DNA from: Timema cristinae
Lineage: Eukaryota > Arthropoda > Insecta > Phasmatodea > Timematidae
Assembly: GCA_039000515.1 (NCBI GenBank)
Contig: JBCFYV010000553.1
Span: 1-64,000, forward strand
Reading direction: 5' to 3'
Length of the DNA: 64,000 nucleotides
Position numbers and translations under genes: made by a program. A model generated the notes under the pieces. The model searched no databases. It saw only the letters and a program-made list of their open reading frames with translations, and had not been told where the DNA came from. Numbering within the stretch: the first letter of the stretch is position 1; the number at the start of each line of letters is the position of its first letter. Of this stretch, positions 45,836-55,680 are shown piece by piece.

Positions 45836-46137
45836 TTATTATTATTATTATTATTATTATTACCGCATCTTACTACCCGTTCGGGTTATAGGCACGCTAA
45901 TGTGTAATGGTAGGGTGATTGTGAGATGAAATGGAGGACCTACAGTTTAACGTGGGATTCGAACCATGGTGGAGGCCTGGCATTCCCCACATTCACAAGT
46001 TGTGAATAATACACGTCTTGTCAGAGGTGAAGGAAAGGTTTGGTAATCAGATAAATATATGCAGTGACCGAGGATTGAACCTCGGGCCCCCAGCCCAAAG
46101 TCCCGACACTTTACCCCTAGACCACCAGGCTACCTAT
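45836..46137 (-). mobile_element. SINE family A, full length (reverse)
   Basis: On the - strand: GGTAGCCTGGTGGTCTAGGGGTAAAGTG (A box), GGGGGCCCGAGGTTCAATCC (B box), the body with GTTCGAATCCCACGTTAAACTG, then the CCCGAACGGGTAGTAAGATGCGG tail and AAT run meeting the tail of the preceding copy. Confidence 0.9.
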
Positions 46138-46331
46138 GCTACTAATATTATTTTATAGGTATTCATAGTATCTACCGAAAGTGACAGCTTCAGATCTTAT
46201 CACTTGACGTATGACCACGTAATATTAGCATTAGTAACTTTTATAACGGCCCTTCTTGTGCCGTTACTCTGTCGTTTAAATGGTAGCTTCCTCAGGAAAG
46301 CCATTGTATTGTATCGTTCCGGTGTTGTCAG

Positions 46332-46551
46332 CACATACGAAGGTACTGGCCTACATGAGTCACTGCGGTAACCTGGGGTCCCTTGAAGCGGCGTCCGCCG
46401 GGGTGCCAGTCGTGGGACTACCTATGTACGGCGACCAGTTCAACAACGCCCGTTCCCTGGAGCAGGCGGGGATGGCGGTCATCCTCCGGTACGGTGACGT
46501 CACCAAGAGTACTGTCCTCCAAGCTCTCCGGGCCGTGCTAGATCATCCAAG
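46332..46551 (+). CDS. UDP-glycosyltransferase exon 3 (UGT signature)
   Basis: Begins with the last two bases of a split Ser codon after GTTGTCAG and reads HTKVLAYMSHCGNLGSLEAA, then SAGVPVVGLPMYGDQFNNAR, then SLEQAGMAVILRYGDVTKST. This is the UGT signature (HCGxxSxxEAxxxGVPxxxxPxxxDQ, with Gly for the first Ser) that binds the UDP-sugar. Ends at CCAAG before GTGAGA with two codon bases left, completed by T in exon 4 (AGT, Ser). Reading frame intact. Frame upstream of 46332 is intronic. Confidence 0.94.
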
Positions 46552-47239
46552 GTGAGAATAAAAACTAAATCAGTGGATCCAAACGAGTGCTTAGAACGTC
46601 TGATTCCGATTCAGTAGACAAAAGATCGGTTACAAAGGATATTCTACATTTGATAAAGTTATCCCATTATAACTTAAGGTACTTTTTCAAATTATATTTA
46701 TTCTCGACACTACAATAAAGGGTTAGCTATACACTGGATTTTGTGGAAATGGTTGTCGGAAAATCCCCTTTTCCTACCTTTATTTTAATATACAGTGGTA
46801 TTTTCTTAGGAAACAAGGCCTTTCAGATATCCATTCTTACCAAAATCGGTGTATAGAATCTAAGGGATATGGATGAGTGATATTTCTCAGATCACCAATT
46901 ATTTTGTTTTATTCCATGCATAATTTGCGTCAGCCCCTTTCTTCCCCATGATACTTTTAACTACAAAAAAAGACCAATATGAGCTTCTAATTAAACTAGG
47001 TTATATCAGACCCCCTTTACTGTAGCCTCCTTGATTCCCTTTGTCCAGAAATGACAACATGGCACTGTGGCAAACTTTTAATAGTGTTGTGGCGAAGTAG
47101 TATTGCAAAGTCACTCAGCGTGCCAACCAACCTGAGCCCACCCAAATCGTTTATATTTTTTATACTAGTTAAATAGTACAACTTTAAAAAAATATACATA
47201 TTAATTGTAATTCATATATATATATGTAATTCTACCTTA

Positions 47240-47240
<1 letters not shown>

Positions 47241-47321
<81 letters not shown>

Positions 47322-47322
47322 G
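47241..47322. repeat. (AAT)n microsatellite
   Basis: About 27 uninterrupted AAT/TAA units; may be the tail of a lost SINE. Confidence 0.95.
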
Positions 47323-48499
47323 TCAATTTACGATTGCCTAAGTGTTTCTTGGGCTGTGTCCTGCAAATGAGTATGACTTATGATAGCTTTGAATCAGGAT
47401 TTATTCTACATGCCACTATCATTAGTAAATAGTGAGGTCAATAATATAATTTTCCGCCAACATAACACACTGATAGTTATTATACACTTTGTAATGGTAC
47501 TGTTTTGGACCCCTCTCATTATATATAAAAAAAAGACATGGATGAAGTGTATTTGCTTTAAATAACTGTATGTAAATTTTCCTTTTAATACTCCATCCAT
47601 GAATGATCAGGTGTTTTCCGAAGTAATTTCAATATAATACGTTTTAAAACATTCTTTGTTTAGTAATAATATTGAAGCTGAAACAAACAAAATAGATCGT
47701 GTACAATTAAATCTCTACTAATTTTGACAATTAACCAATAAGTAATCCTATAGTAAGAAATAAATATAATTAGATCGTCATAGCCGTGTGATACCAAGTG
47801 CACAGTAAGGAATGCACGAGTAATTGTCATCATTATCATCATCATCATCCATAAAAACTGGTATCACTACAACTTTTATAAAATTGAATATTGAAACGTC
47901 AAAGTTTTATTTATATAGGTTGCCTAAAAATTGAGTGATTCTGCCTGCTTCAATAATTTTATTTTTTCCTCACAAACCCGGGACGAAAAATTATGCTTCA
48001 AAGTATTACTTATGAAATTTGACTCAGCAACCCTCCTCTTCTACTGCTCCACTTGTTGACGCACTCGTCATTCTACTACTGTACGCAAACCGCTTCCCTT
48101 GGAGGATCAAACACGCCGATTCAATATTTTGTAAAATAAAACTAAACTTACTTAAATTGGTAATAAATACATTATTTTGTAATAGAGTGCCCATAATTAT
48201 ATCTAGGAGCAAAAAAAAAAGCTTAAAACAACTTAAAAATTAATATTTTAACAGTATTAAACGTAGTAAGCTCATGCACTAATATTCGCCTAGGGAAACG
48301 CTGCTTTCCTTTCCACGATGAGGGCCGGAAGACCCGGAAACAAACGATTGACTGATTAAAGAGTGAGCAAGATCATATTGCGAACCGGTCAGTCAGTCTC
48401 TACTCAATTTAGGCTTGCTTGTGGGAGATTTTTCTAATTTGAATAATTTATTTTAACTTTATTTTGGCCTTATTTTCTTTATTCCTGTTTTAATTTTAG

Positions 48500-48895
48500 G
48501 GAAGCTTTGCTTCCATTGTTCCAATTGAATAAACGCCACTGAGTTGCTGACCTCTGTTCTATGACATCATGTAGAATACAGTTCCTCCTAAGGATGTGTC
48601 TGATCCAGTTTGCTTTGTACAGAAGATTCACATCTAAAATGGCTGTCTTCTCAACTATTCTTTTTTTTTTTAGATTTTTTCATTTGTCACCCTATCTTCC
48701 ACCTTATGTTCTCAAGTCTTCTCGTTCTTTAGTACCACATTTCAGCTCTCCAAGTAATTCTTTTTCTTCTTCCTAAGAGTTCAAGTTTCTACTCCAAACA
48801 GTGCGATGATCCAAATGTATAATTTCATATATTTCTTCTTCAGTCTCAAACTCAACATACTGGTCAGCAGTAGCCTTTTCTAGTTGTAGGCTTCA
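48500..48895 (-). pseudogene. LINE relic, C-terminal part of ORF2 (different family)
   Basis: On the - strand, in broken frames: LRLKKKYMKLYIWIIALFGV followed by ET.TL (usual LINE form CYIWSIALYGAETWTL), and at the lower end YKANWIRHILRRNCILHDVI (usual form RKANWIGHILRRNCLL..VIEG). The order and spacing fit the part after the reverse transcriptase core. It stops before any endonuclease or RT core, so it is a 5'-truncated dead copy. Confidence 0.65.
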
Positions 48896-49181
48896 TTAGT
48901 CATTCATTATTAAGAGCTTGAAAGGGTGCGGTGGTTACGATATTACCTCATTATGGATATGCGACTGGTGAAAGTTTAAAAACCTTCAATTAGCTTCGAG
49001 AGGTGTTTAATATTAATAATTTTTCTAGCCTTCCACAATTGGGGGGTGTGCTCATAAAACCCCCCTTGAAATTATTGGCTGGCTACGGCCTTGGATTTAA
49101 ACCCCAACTCTGTAAACTGCAATCAAGTTCAATGCAAGTCCAACACCTTAAAACTACTCAGCAACCACAAAGGGTCTAAAC

Positions 49182-49448
49182 CCGGGGTTTCCAATTTAAA
49201 AATGCCCGAGGGCCACAATTGAATACAAAATTCTAGTGGTGGATACACTTGCTTTTATAGAGATCAAGTAAGTGTATTACTGAATGGACATTACTTGAAG
49301 CTTACTTATATTGTTCTCACTCAAGTAAACACTTTCCGTGTCTGGACTAAAAACACCAATTTTACTACGGTAAATAACTTCTCCAAGAAACTTCATGGAC
49401 GATATAGAAAATGGGGGAGCATCGTGGGCTGTCAGTTGGAAACCCCTG
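49182..49448. mobile_element. hAT-type MITE, 267 bp
   Basis: Left end CCGGGGTTTCCAA and right end TTGGAAACCCCTG are near-perfect reverse complements. The flanking octamers GTCTAAAC (49174-49181) and GTCCAGAC (49449-49456) match at 6 of 8, as expected for an aged 8-bp hAT duplication. Non-coding. Confidence 0.75.
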
Positions 49449-49531
49449 GTCCAGACAATTTGGTTTTATTTCAAAGATGCATTACTGGCTCATTTTTTAT
49501 AAATTTCGGTAGATTCTTTACTGAGCATCAG

Positions 49532-49619
49532 TTTTGAGTTTCATAAAAATATTTTATTAGAATGATTTAGTGGCGTTTTGAGTTTCATAAAAATATTTTA
49601 TTAGAATGATTTAGTGGCG
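49532..49619 (+). repeat. 44-bp perfect tandem duplication
   Basis: Two consecutive copies of a 44-bp unit starting TTTTGAGTTTCATAAAAATA and ending TTTAGTGGCG, identical by eye, so recent or an assembly artefact. Confidence 0.92.
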
Positions 49620-49806
49620 TTATGCTGGCTTCATTGTAAGTAACTTTCTATTGAATTTAAGTCACAAATAAGGACGGATATTTTTAATGATATTAAAGAT
49701 TTATTTTTTTAAGATAAAGAGAAATTACATTCGATAAAGTAAAAAAGACCTCCAAAGCACCCAGATGACAACAATTATGAAATGTATTCTTATCTCTACT
49801 TTCCAG

Positions 49807-50110
49807 TTACCAAGAGAATGCCAAGAGGGTTTCCCGCGCTTTTAACGATCGACCTCTGTCACCTCTCGACACGGCCGTCTATTGGACCGAATACGTCATT
49901 AGGCATCGTGGAGCGCCGCACATGCGCACAGCAGCCGTCGATATGCCTTGGTACCAGTACCTACTCCTAGATGTCATCGCTGTACTTTCTATAGGCGCGT
50001 GTGCCATTTTCTATATTTCATATTTAGTTCTAGCTACTGTTTACAATCTCATACCAAGTGCAACGTCAAAATCAAATAAACGTAAAAACAAACATATAAA
50101 AAGACATTAA
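49807..50110 (+). CDS. UDP-glycosyltransferase exon 4 (membrane anchor and tail)
   Basis: Starts with T completing AG|T (Ser) after TTTCCAG. Reads YQENAKRVSRAFNDRPLSPL, DTAVYWTEYVIRHRGAPHMR, TAAVDMPWYQYLLLDVIAVL, all standard UGT C-terminal blocks. A single transmembrane helix follows (about LLLDVIAVLSIGACAIFYIS and onward), then a short basic cytosolic tail rich in Lys and ending KRKNKHIKRH, resembling the dibasic ER-retention tail of UGTs. Stop TAA 50108-50110. The anchor places the enzyme in the ER membrane facing the lumen. The exon is intact. Confidence 0.94.
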
Positions 50111-50445
50111 CTAACAAAGAGTAATTTAAATTACAACTTTTGGTTGGACAGGTCAAAAATAAGAGTGCAGCTCATTAATTTATAAATCAAAACTAGCTCT
50201 GTTATAAATAGTGAGTTGAAACAAATTTATTGAAGAGTTAACCCTATAACTGCTAGAAGGGATTTTTAACTTTAATGAAACATCAAAAATGTGTTCGCTT
50301 TGACAATAGATTTTGAATAATTTGATTTAAACAATTGAAGTGAATTTTTCATTACACTATTTTGATAACCATGAATATAAATATAATTTTTAATTAGAGG
50401 TATAAGCTAATACGTATGTAGGTACATATGGAGTTTAGTGAGCAA

Positions 50446-50451
50446 AATAAA
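50446..50451 (+). terminator. Candidate UGT poly(A) signal
   Basis: AATAAA about 335 bp after the UGT stop codon, followed by an AT-rich then GT-rich stretch. It is the first canonical hexamer I see downstream. Confidence 0.5.
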
Positions 50452-50584
50452 GAGATCGAATTAAATTAAAGTGTAAAAATAATGACTTGAAACTAGAGAA
50501 TGATAGGTGGTAAGAGTTCTAATTTGGGCAATTTTTGTTTCTTTTGGATTATGGAGCTAGTTATGGGTTGGTTTTGCAGAGTTT

Positions 50585-50835
50585 TACTTGTTTAGGTAAT
50601 TTGGTATATTGTGTGAATTAAGGTTTGGTTTATAAATTGAGTTTGTTAATTTAACTTGATTTTTAGTTTATGTTGTTTAATGTGGATTAAGTTTTGGTTT
50701 ATAAATTGAGTTTGTTAATTTAACTTGATTTTCAGTTATGTTAATGTTGTTTAGATGTGGATTAAGGTTTGGTTTATAAATTGAGTTTGTTACTTTAACT
50801 AAATCTTCAGTTTATGTTAATGTTGTTTAGATGTG
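50585..50835 (+). repeat. About 82-bp tandem repeat, three copies
   Basis: Units contain TGTGGATTAAG(T/G)TTTGGTTTATAAATTGAGTTTGTTA(A/C)TTTAACT; spacing 80-85 bp. It lies downstream of the UGT gene. Confidence 0.85.
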
Positions 50836-52036
50836 GATATTTTCAGCTTTGTTTGTTTTGTTATCTTAGGAAGAACTGTTTTTTATATTTGTTATTTAAT
50901 TGCTGTGATAACTAAGAGTACTATGAATTTATTGAAGTTATACTTCTTTAGGCGCGTTATGAAAAAATGATGAGAGTGAAATTTTAAGATGCGCGCGCAT
51001 CACTGTAACACAAAAGTAACAGGTTGATGGTAAACCGCTCATTAAGTCTCGAAAAAAAAAAAGCTACCAACAAAATAGAAATAGAACCTCTGTTAGTCGC
51101 GCATGTTGGTACGCTCATAGAGAAATGTATACTATATTATTCCTTTCTCTATGGTACGCTCGTCGCCTCTGATCACTGTTTTCATATATATAATATTTAT
51201 CCACATGTTTCTAGTTTCTACATTCACAACACGTGTTTTAGTTTTATACAAGTGCGAATTATATATGTGTTAATAAATTATATTCAGTAGTGATTTAAAT
51301 TGAATATTTTGATTAATATTATTTACTATTCGTAAATATTAGTGAAAAAAATTGTGCTTATAGACTTTTTCAAGTGCTCCAATATAATTGAGGTTAACTA
51401 TTCGTATGTATTATTTATTGATATAAATTAAAATATTATTATTTAACATAATTAATACTAAATATTATCATTTTATTGTAATTAATTATTTGCATGCAAT
51501 TAAAAACTATTTTTTAATGATGCCAAAGAAGTATAACTTCTCGCGCGCGTACATAAGTACACACACCCATTTTTTTAAATGTATTTGACATATAAACAAT
51601 ATATCATGATACTAATTCTACAAATCTTTATTTTTTAGGTATGAAATAAAACGGATAGCGGTACAATGTGAACTATTTTATATAGTGTTGGCATATGTGG
51701 GATATTATGTATGAAATACTAAAATGAATTCCTTTTTTTTAATCAAATGAGGTGTAAAAAGTGACTAAAATGTAAAATATAAATTGATGTATAGTAAATA
51801 ATATAAAAACCACATATTTATGTTCAGGTAGTTCTAAACTCATAAAATTAGAGCCTATGAAAACAAATTAATGAAACAATAAATTAAACGGGCTGGTTAC
51901 AATAATTTAACCAAAAGATGAGAAGGGAAGAGGACAACAACTTAGATATTTATTTAACATAGTAAATTGTACATAATTGTAATGTTTTTAGAATTTATCA
52001 TATCTAATAGGTAATTGCCTTAAATATTTTAGACAT
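50836..52036. other. Gene-free AT-rich flank
   Basis: No recognisable frame. GATGCGCGCGCATC near 50990 is a short palindrome and TCTCGCGCGCGTAC near 51540 is a similar GC-alternating patch. Confidence 0.45.
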
Positions 52037-52049
52037 ATTATTATTATTA

Positions 52050-52109
<60 letters not shown>

Positions 52110-52110
52110 G
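52037..52110. repeat. (ATT)n microsatellite
   Basis: About 24 ATT units with one interruption. Confidence 0.95.
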
Positions 52111-52259
52111 TGAAATTAACTTTGCTTCATAATATGTATTTTTATTAATTTTGTAGGCATGAATACCAGTTTTATTAGCAACTATTGAGAAGCATTAAAT
52201 CCAAATATTTATAAATTTCAATAGTTTTGTTTCCTAGCGGGTTACTGATTTATTATTTC

Positions 52260-52665
52260 TATTAAATTAAAAAATGACACCTGGATACGGGAAATTGAAC
52301 CTGGGACCTTTTGTTTAATACGCGAATGCTCTAAGCACTAAGTTGTACAGGAATTATTTCGATCCCAGGGTCATTCTTCACTCATATTTTAAGGCAGAGT
52401 TTGTGATGGCCGTGGGGAAATCGTCAGCTAATTATGAGCGATCAATTAAGATCATGAGCTATCAAATAACGCAACCCCATCTGACTAGATATCTGATGAT
52501 TTCCAAATGTCTATCATAGACTCTGACTTATAATATGAGTGGTGAATGACCCTGAGCACGGGACAATTTCTGGATAGTTCAATGGTTAGAGCATTGACGT
52601 ACTAAGACAAAGGTTTCAGGTTCGATTCCCCGTGTACAGGTGTTACTTTTAAATTAATGAATATG
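52260..52665. mobile_element. Inverted-repeat element with a tRNA-like promoter in each arm
   Basis: The left arm (about 52268-52415, read on -) and right arm (about 52510-52655, read on +) are about 75-80% matching reverse complements over roughly 150 bp. Each arm, read outward, has an A-box-like TAGTTCAATGGTTAGAGC and a B box (GGTTCGATTCCCC on the right, worn on the left) at tRNA spacing. A further copy of the tRNA-like part is at 59520-59605. Either two SINEs inserted head to head, or a MITE whose arms are tRNA-derived. Confidence 0.7.
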
Positions 52666-52730
52666 AAATTTAGGTGCGACTATAACTGTAATTAACCAAA
52701 ATAATAGCCTAGCTTTAAATATTTTTATGG

Positions 52731-53017
52731 GTGACCTGGTAGTCTAGGGGTAAGGTGTCAGGCTTCTATGCTGGCGGCCGGGGTTCAATCCTCGGTCCCG
52801 GCAAAGATTTATCTGATTACCAAACCCTTCCTTCACCTCTGACAATACATCTTGTGAATGTGAGGAATGCCAGGTCTCCACCGTGGTTCGGATTCCACGT
52901 TAAACTGTAGATTCTTCATTTCATCTCACAATCACCCTACCATTACACATTAGCGTAAGTGCGTATAACCCGAACGGGTAGTAAGACGCGGTGCTAATAA
53001 TAATAATAATAATAATA
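52731..53017 (+). mobile_element. SINE family A, full length
   Basis: Best copy in the window. A box in GACCTGGTAGTCTAGGGGTAAGG, B box in GGGGTTCAATCCTCGG, body GATTTATCTGATTACCAAAC and CCACCGTGGTTCGGATTCC, tail CCCGAACGGGTAGTAAGACGCGGTGCTAA and an AAT run. About 290 bp. Confidence 0.93.
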
Positions 53018-53037
53018 ATTTAAATATTTCATGGCAT

Positions 53038-53051
53038 TATTATTAGTAGTA

Positions 53052-53097
<46 letters not shown>
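53038..53097. repeat. (ATT)n microsatellite
   Basis: About 18 ATT units, opposite in sense to the AAT tail of the SINE just before it. Confidence 0.93.
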
Positions 53098-53740
53098 GTG
53101 TTCTGCCTTTTAATAGTTTCATTCTTCCATCAGTGAACTTAAGATCGCCAAGGCACCTTGTTATCTTGCTCTTCCTTCTCCCAGAATTATCTTCTTTCTG
53201 TAGCAACTTTAGCTACAAGTTAAATAAAATGGGTAAGTCAACAAACAACAACACTTACCCAATCTCACCGTCCAGGCTATGCACCATTAATAACAACACG
53301 TCTGGCCACATTAACAGCCCGCGAACAACTGCTAGCTCCGGGCCAAGAATCCAACCTCGCCACTAGAGACCACCACCAGTCCCAATGCCGCCCAACGACA
53401 TGACAAGAGTAGAAGAGGCCAGTAAATGCCAGACGTTTCCAGTGTCACGCACATCCTTTTTTGTGTGTTAAACTCTGTGATCCCCACCCCTTTTGATCCC
53501 GCCTCTCCTGTTCTACGAGTTTTGTCCACTATATAAAAGACCGGACAGGAAAATATACTGCACTCTTGGACTGGGCGTGGATGTAGTAAGGCGAAGCAGA
53601 GGCTTCAAAAGACTTATATAAAATGTAAGGAGAAATTCATTTTCGGCATAATAATATCTTGTAACTATTCAAAATTATATTTCGGCCATTCTTTTTTTTA
53701 AATATAAATTATTGAAGTCTTGTAGTATTCTTCGTCTTTT
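53098..53740. other. Moderate-GC block with a TATA-like promoter
   Basis: No domain in the frames on either strand. CACTATATAAAAGACCGG (53529-53546) is a good TATA box and is followed about 30 bp on by a plausible start region (ACTGCACTCTTGG). The look resembles an LTR fragment, but no paired repeat or TG/CA ends were found. Confidence 0.4.
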
Positions 53741-53744
53741 TAAC

Positions 53745-54330
53745 ATTGATTTAACTTTAAACTACCTAACGTGCGAATTATATTTCATAATTAGTTTGTT
53801 AAAGATTTATTTGGGAGAGTTCGTAATAACATTATGTCAGAGCATTCAAAATTTAGTAATATTATATGTTATACTTGAAATTGATAAATATGGAATTTAC
53901 TTTAAACTACCTAACTTGTGAATTATATGTCGTAATTAGTTTGTTAAAGATTTATTTGGGAGAGTTCGTAATAACATTATGTCAGAGCATTCAAAATTTA
54001 GTAATGTTATGCTTTATACTTTATATTTATAAATATGGTAATTTACTTTAAACTACCTAACTTGGGAATTATATTTCTTAATTAGTTTGTTAAGGATTTA
54101 CTTGTGAGAGTTCATGAATAACATTATGTCTGAACATTTAAAATTAGTAATGTTATGAGGTATGTTTAGTATTCATAAATAGATAATTAACTTTAAATTA
54201 CTTAACTCGTGAAATTTGTTATATATTTAATTCGGTAATGTCTTATTTGGGAGAAATTATCTATATATTATATATAGTAATATTCAAATTTATTAATGCT
54301 ATGCATTAATTAATTTTGTATTGTGTGATT
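53745..54330 (+). repeat. About 145-bp tandem repeat, four copies
   Basis: Each unit runs from TTTAAACTACCTAAC through ATTAGTTTGTTAA(A/G)GATTTA and GGGAGAGTTC to TAACATTATGTC and ATTCAAAATTTAGTAAT. The first two copies are very similar and the last two are progressively diverged. The matching short peptides in the + frames are repeat products. Confidence 0.92.
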
Positions 54331-54843
54331 TTTCTATGGTAGTTAACTATAAAACAGTTAAATTTGTATGGAATGATTTCCTTTTGGGAAATGTCGATAT
54401 TTATTGTTGCGCATATTCAAGGTCATTGCTGTTATTGTATCTATGAGGAACAAAGTTAAATTTCTGCATGTTGTTAAGATTTTGAATACATTTAATAAAC
54501 TAGCTATTTTCCTTTTTGACTTGCAATCTTTTAATATTATGTTATCCCAAGGTTTAGGAAAGTACACTATCCAGGTATCCCAATTCGCTTTCAAATTTAT
54601 CCTATCCAGATAATATTTATATATATTGAAGGAGGTCCGTAGTTTTTCCGCATCTAGGATTGAGTTGCATCTTCTGGGGACGTATTATGTACCCAGCATT
54701 TGTCAAAACAGAAATTCACACTAGATTATATGTTGGATACGTGTGTGCTGAATAATAATAAAGAGTCTGTTTGACTTTATTAGTTAAAGCATGGGCGCAT
54801 CTGCTTATTGCTCCGACGATTGTAATGAGATTTTTAGCTTTCT
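54331..54843. other. Gene-free stretch
   Basis: The frames on both strands at 54358-54613 overlap each other and show no domain. Confidence 0.45.
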
Positions 54844-54848
54844 TTTAG

Positions 54849-55085
54849 TACCGTATATTACTACCCGTTCGGCCTATACGCCTGTGTACTCATTCTATTA
54901 GTAGGTTAGGGATGAAGAAGGTTGAATTAAGAGGAAGTGTACCCGTATTTTCGTGGAAAGAGAATGAGAACTCTTTGAGGGAAAATAACTCTTAGTATAT
55001 CCGACCAGGACCGAATCATGATCTCCCCGTCATGGGTAGTCTAGTCTATTTCAAGAGTGACGTCCAACCGTCCACTAAAGCGGGT
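54849..55085 (-). mobile_element. SINE family B copy (reverse)
   Basis: On the - strand: TGGACGGTTGGACGTCACTC head, GGGGAGATCATGATTCGGTCC (worn B box), CTCATTCTCTTTCCACGAAAATACGGG block, then GCCGAACGGGTAGTAATATACGG tail. Confidence 0.8.
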
Positions 55086-55154
55086 ATTTTAACTATATTG
55101 TTTATGTGACTCTTCCATAATAGACACTTGTCAAAAGTTATTTATTTATTTTTA

Positions 55155-55400
55155 TTTAGCAACATGTCTTACTACCCGTTCGGGTTATACGCTTAAGTAC
55201 TAATTACACGAATGGATTAGGAATTAGTAAATTTGAATTAGGAGAAAGTAAACCCGCATTCATGTGGAGGGAGAGTGTAAAACCATTTAGGAAAAACCAC
55301 CCCAGTTCACCAGACCAAGATTCGAACCTCTAGCTTCCCGTCCTCGATGGTCTAGCTCAACACGACTGGAGCGTTAGCAACTACGACAGTAGCTAGTACG
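55155..55400 (-). mobile_element. SINE family B copy (reverse)
   Basis: On the - strand: GTTGCTAACGCTCCAGTCGTGTTGAGCTAGACC, AGGTTCGAATCTTGG (good B box), GGGGTGGTTTTTCCTAAATGG, CCACATGAATGCGGGTTTAC, then CCCGAACGGGTAGTAAGACATG tail. Confidence 0.85.
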
Positions 55401-55404
55401 CCCC

Positions 55405-55680
55405 ATGGGAACCCCGCTTCCGCCAACGGGTTAAAACACCCACATCCTGTTTGAGTGACCTGCTTTCCACATCTTTACCGTTATTCCACCCACCCCTGAC
55501 CTACTTTGCTCTGATTGGTTGCTATAAATATCCTCCTTCCCCCACCAATTTTGCCCTGCTTTCCACATCCGCCTCCCCCCTCCCTCCTCGACTACCAACC
55601 CTGGACATGTTGATTCTTGATGATTGTTAATAGATATTGAGGTCATTGCCCCGGGAAACGGGGTTTTTCCCTGGCGCCAG
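55405..55680. other. Left edge of the GC-rich island, with promoter-like elements
   Basis: Composition changes abruptly from AT-rich to GC-rich. CTGATTGGTTGCTATAAATATCC (about 55511-55533) carries an inverted CCAAT and a TATA box. CCTGCTTTCCACATC occurs twice (about 55458 and 55555), indicating a short direct repeat. No coding frame is evident. Confidence 0.45.

Larger units (their letters stand above)
43471..46331 (+). other. UGT intron 2, about 2.9 kb
   Basis: GTAAGT donor at 43471 and TTGTCAG acceptor ending at 46331, phase 1. It contains a MITE, short-period tandem repeat and several SINEs listed separately. Confidence 0.85.
46552..49806 (+). other. UGT intron 3, about 3.3 kb
   Basis: GTGAGA donor at 46552, CTTTCCAG acceptor ending at 49806, phase 2. 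It contains a microsatellite, a LINE relic, a MITE and a 44-bp duplication, listed separately; otherwise AT-rich. Confidence 0.85.

Noticed and set aside
52562..52645. Possible tRNA gene
   Set aside because: Good A- and B-box-like motifs but no pairing acceptor or anticodon stems; part of an inverted-repeat SINE-like element.
53031..53366. 111-codon + frame starting with a Leu run
   Set aside because: The Leu run is the translated (ATT)n microsatellite; the rest has no domain.
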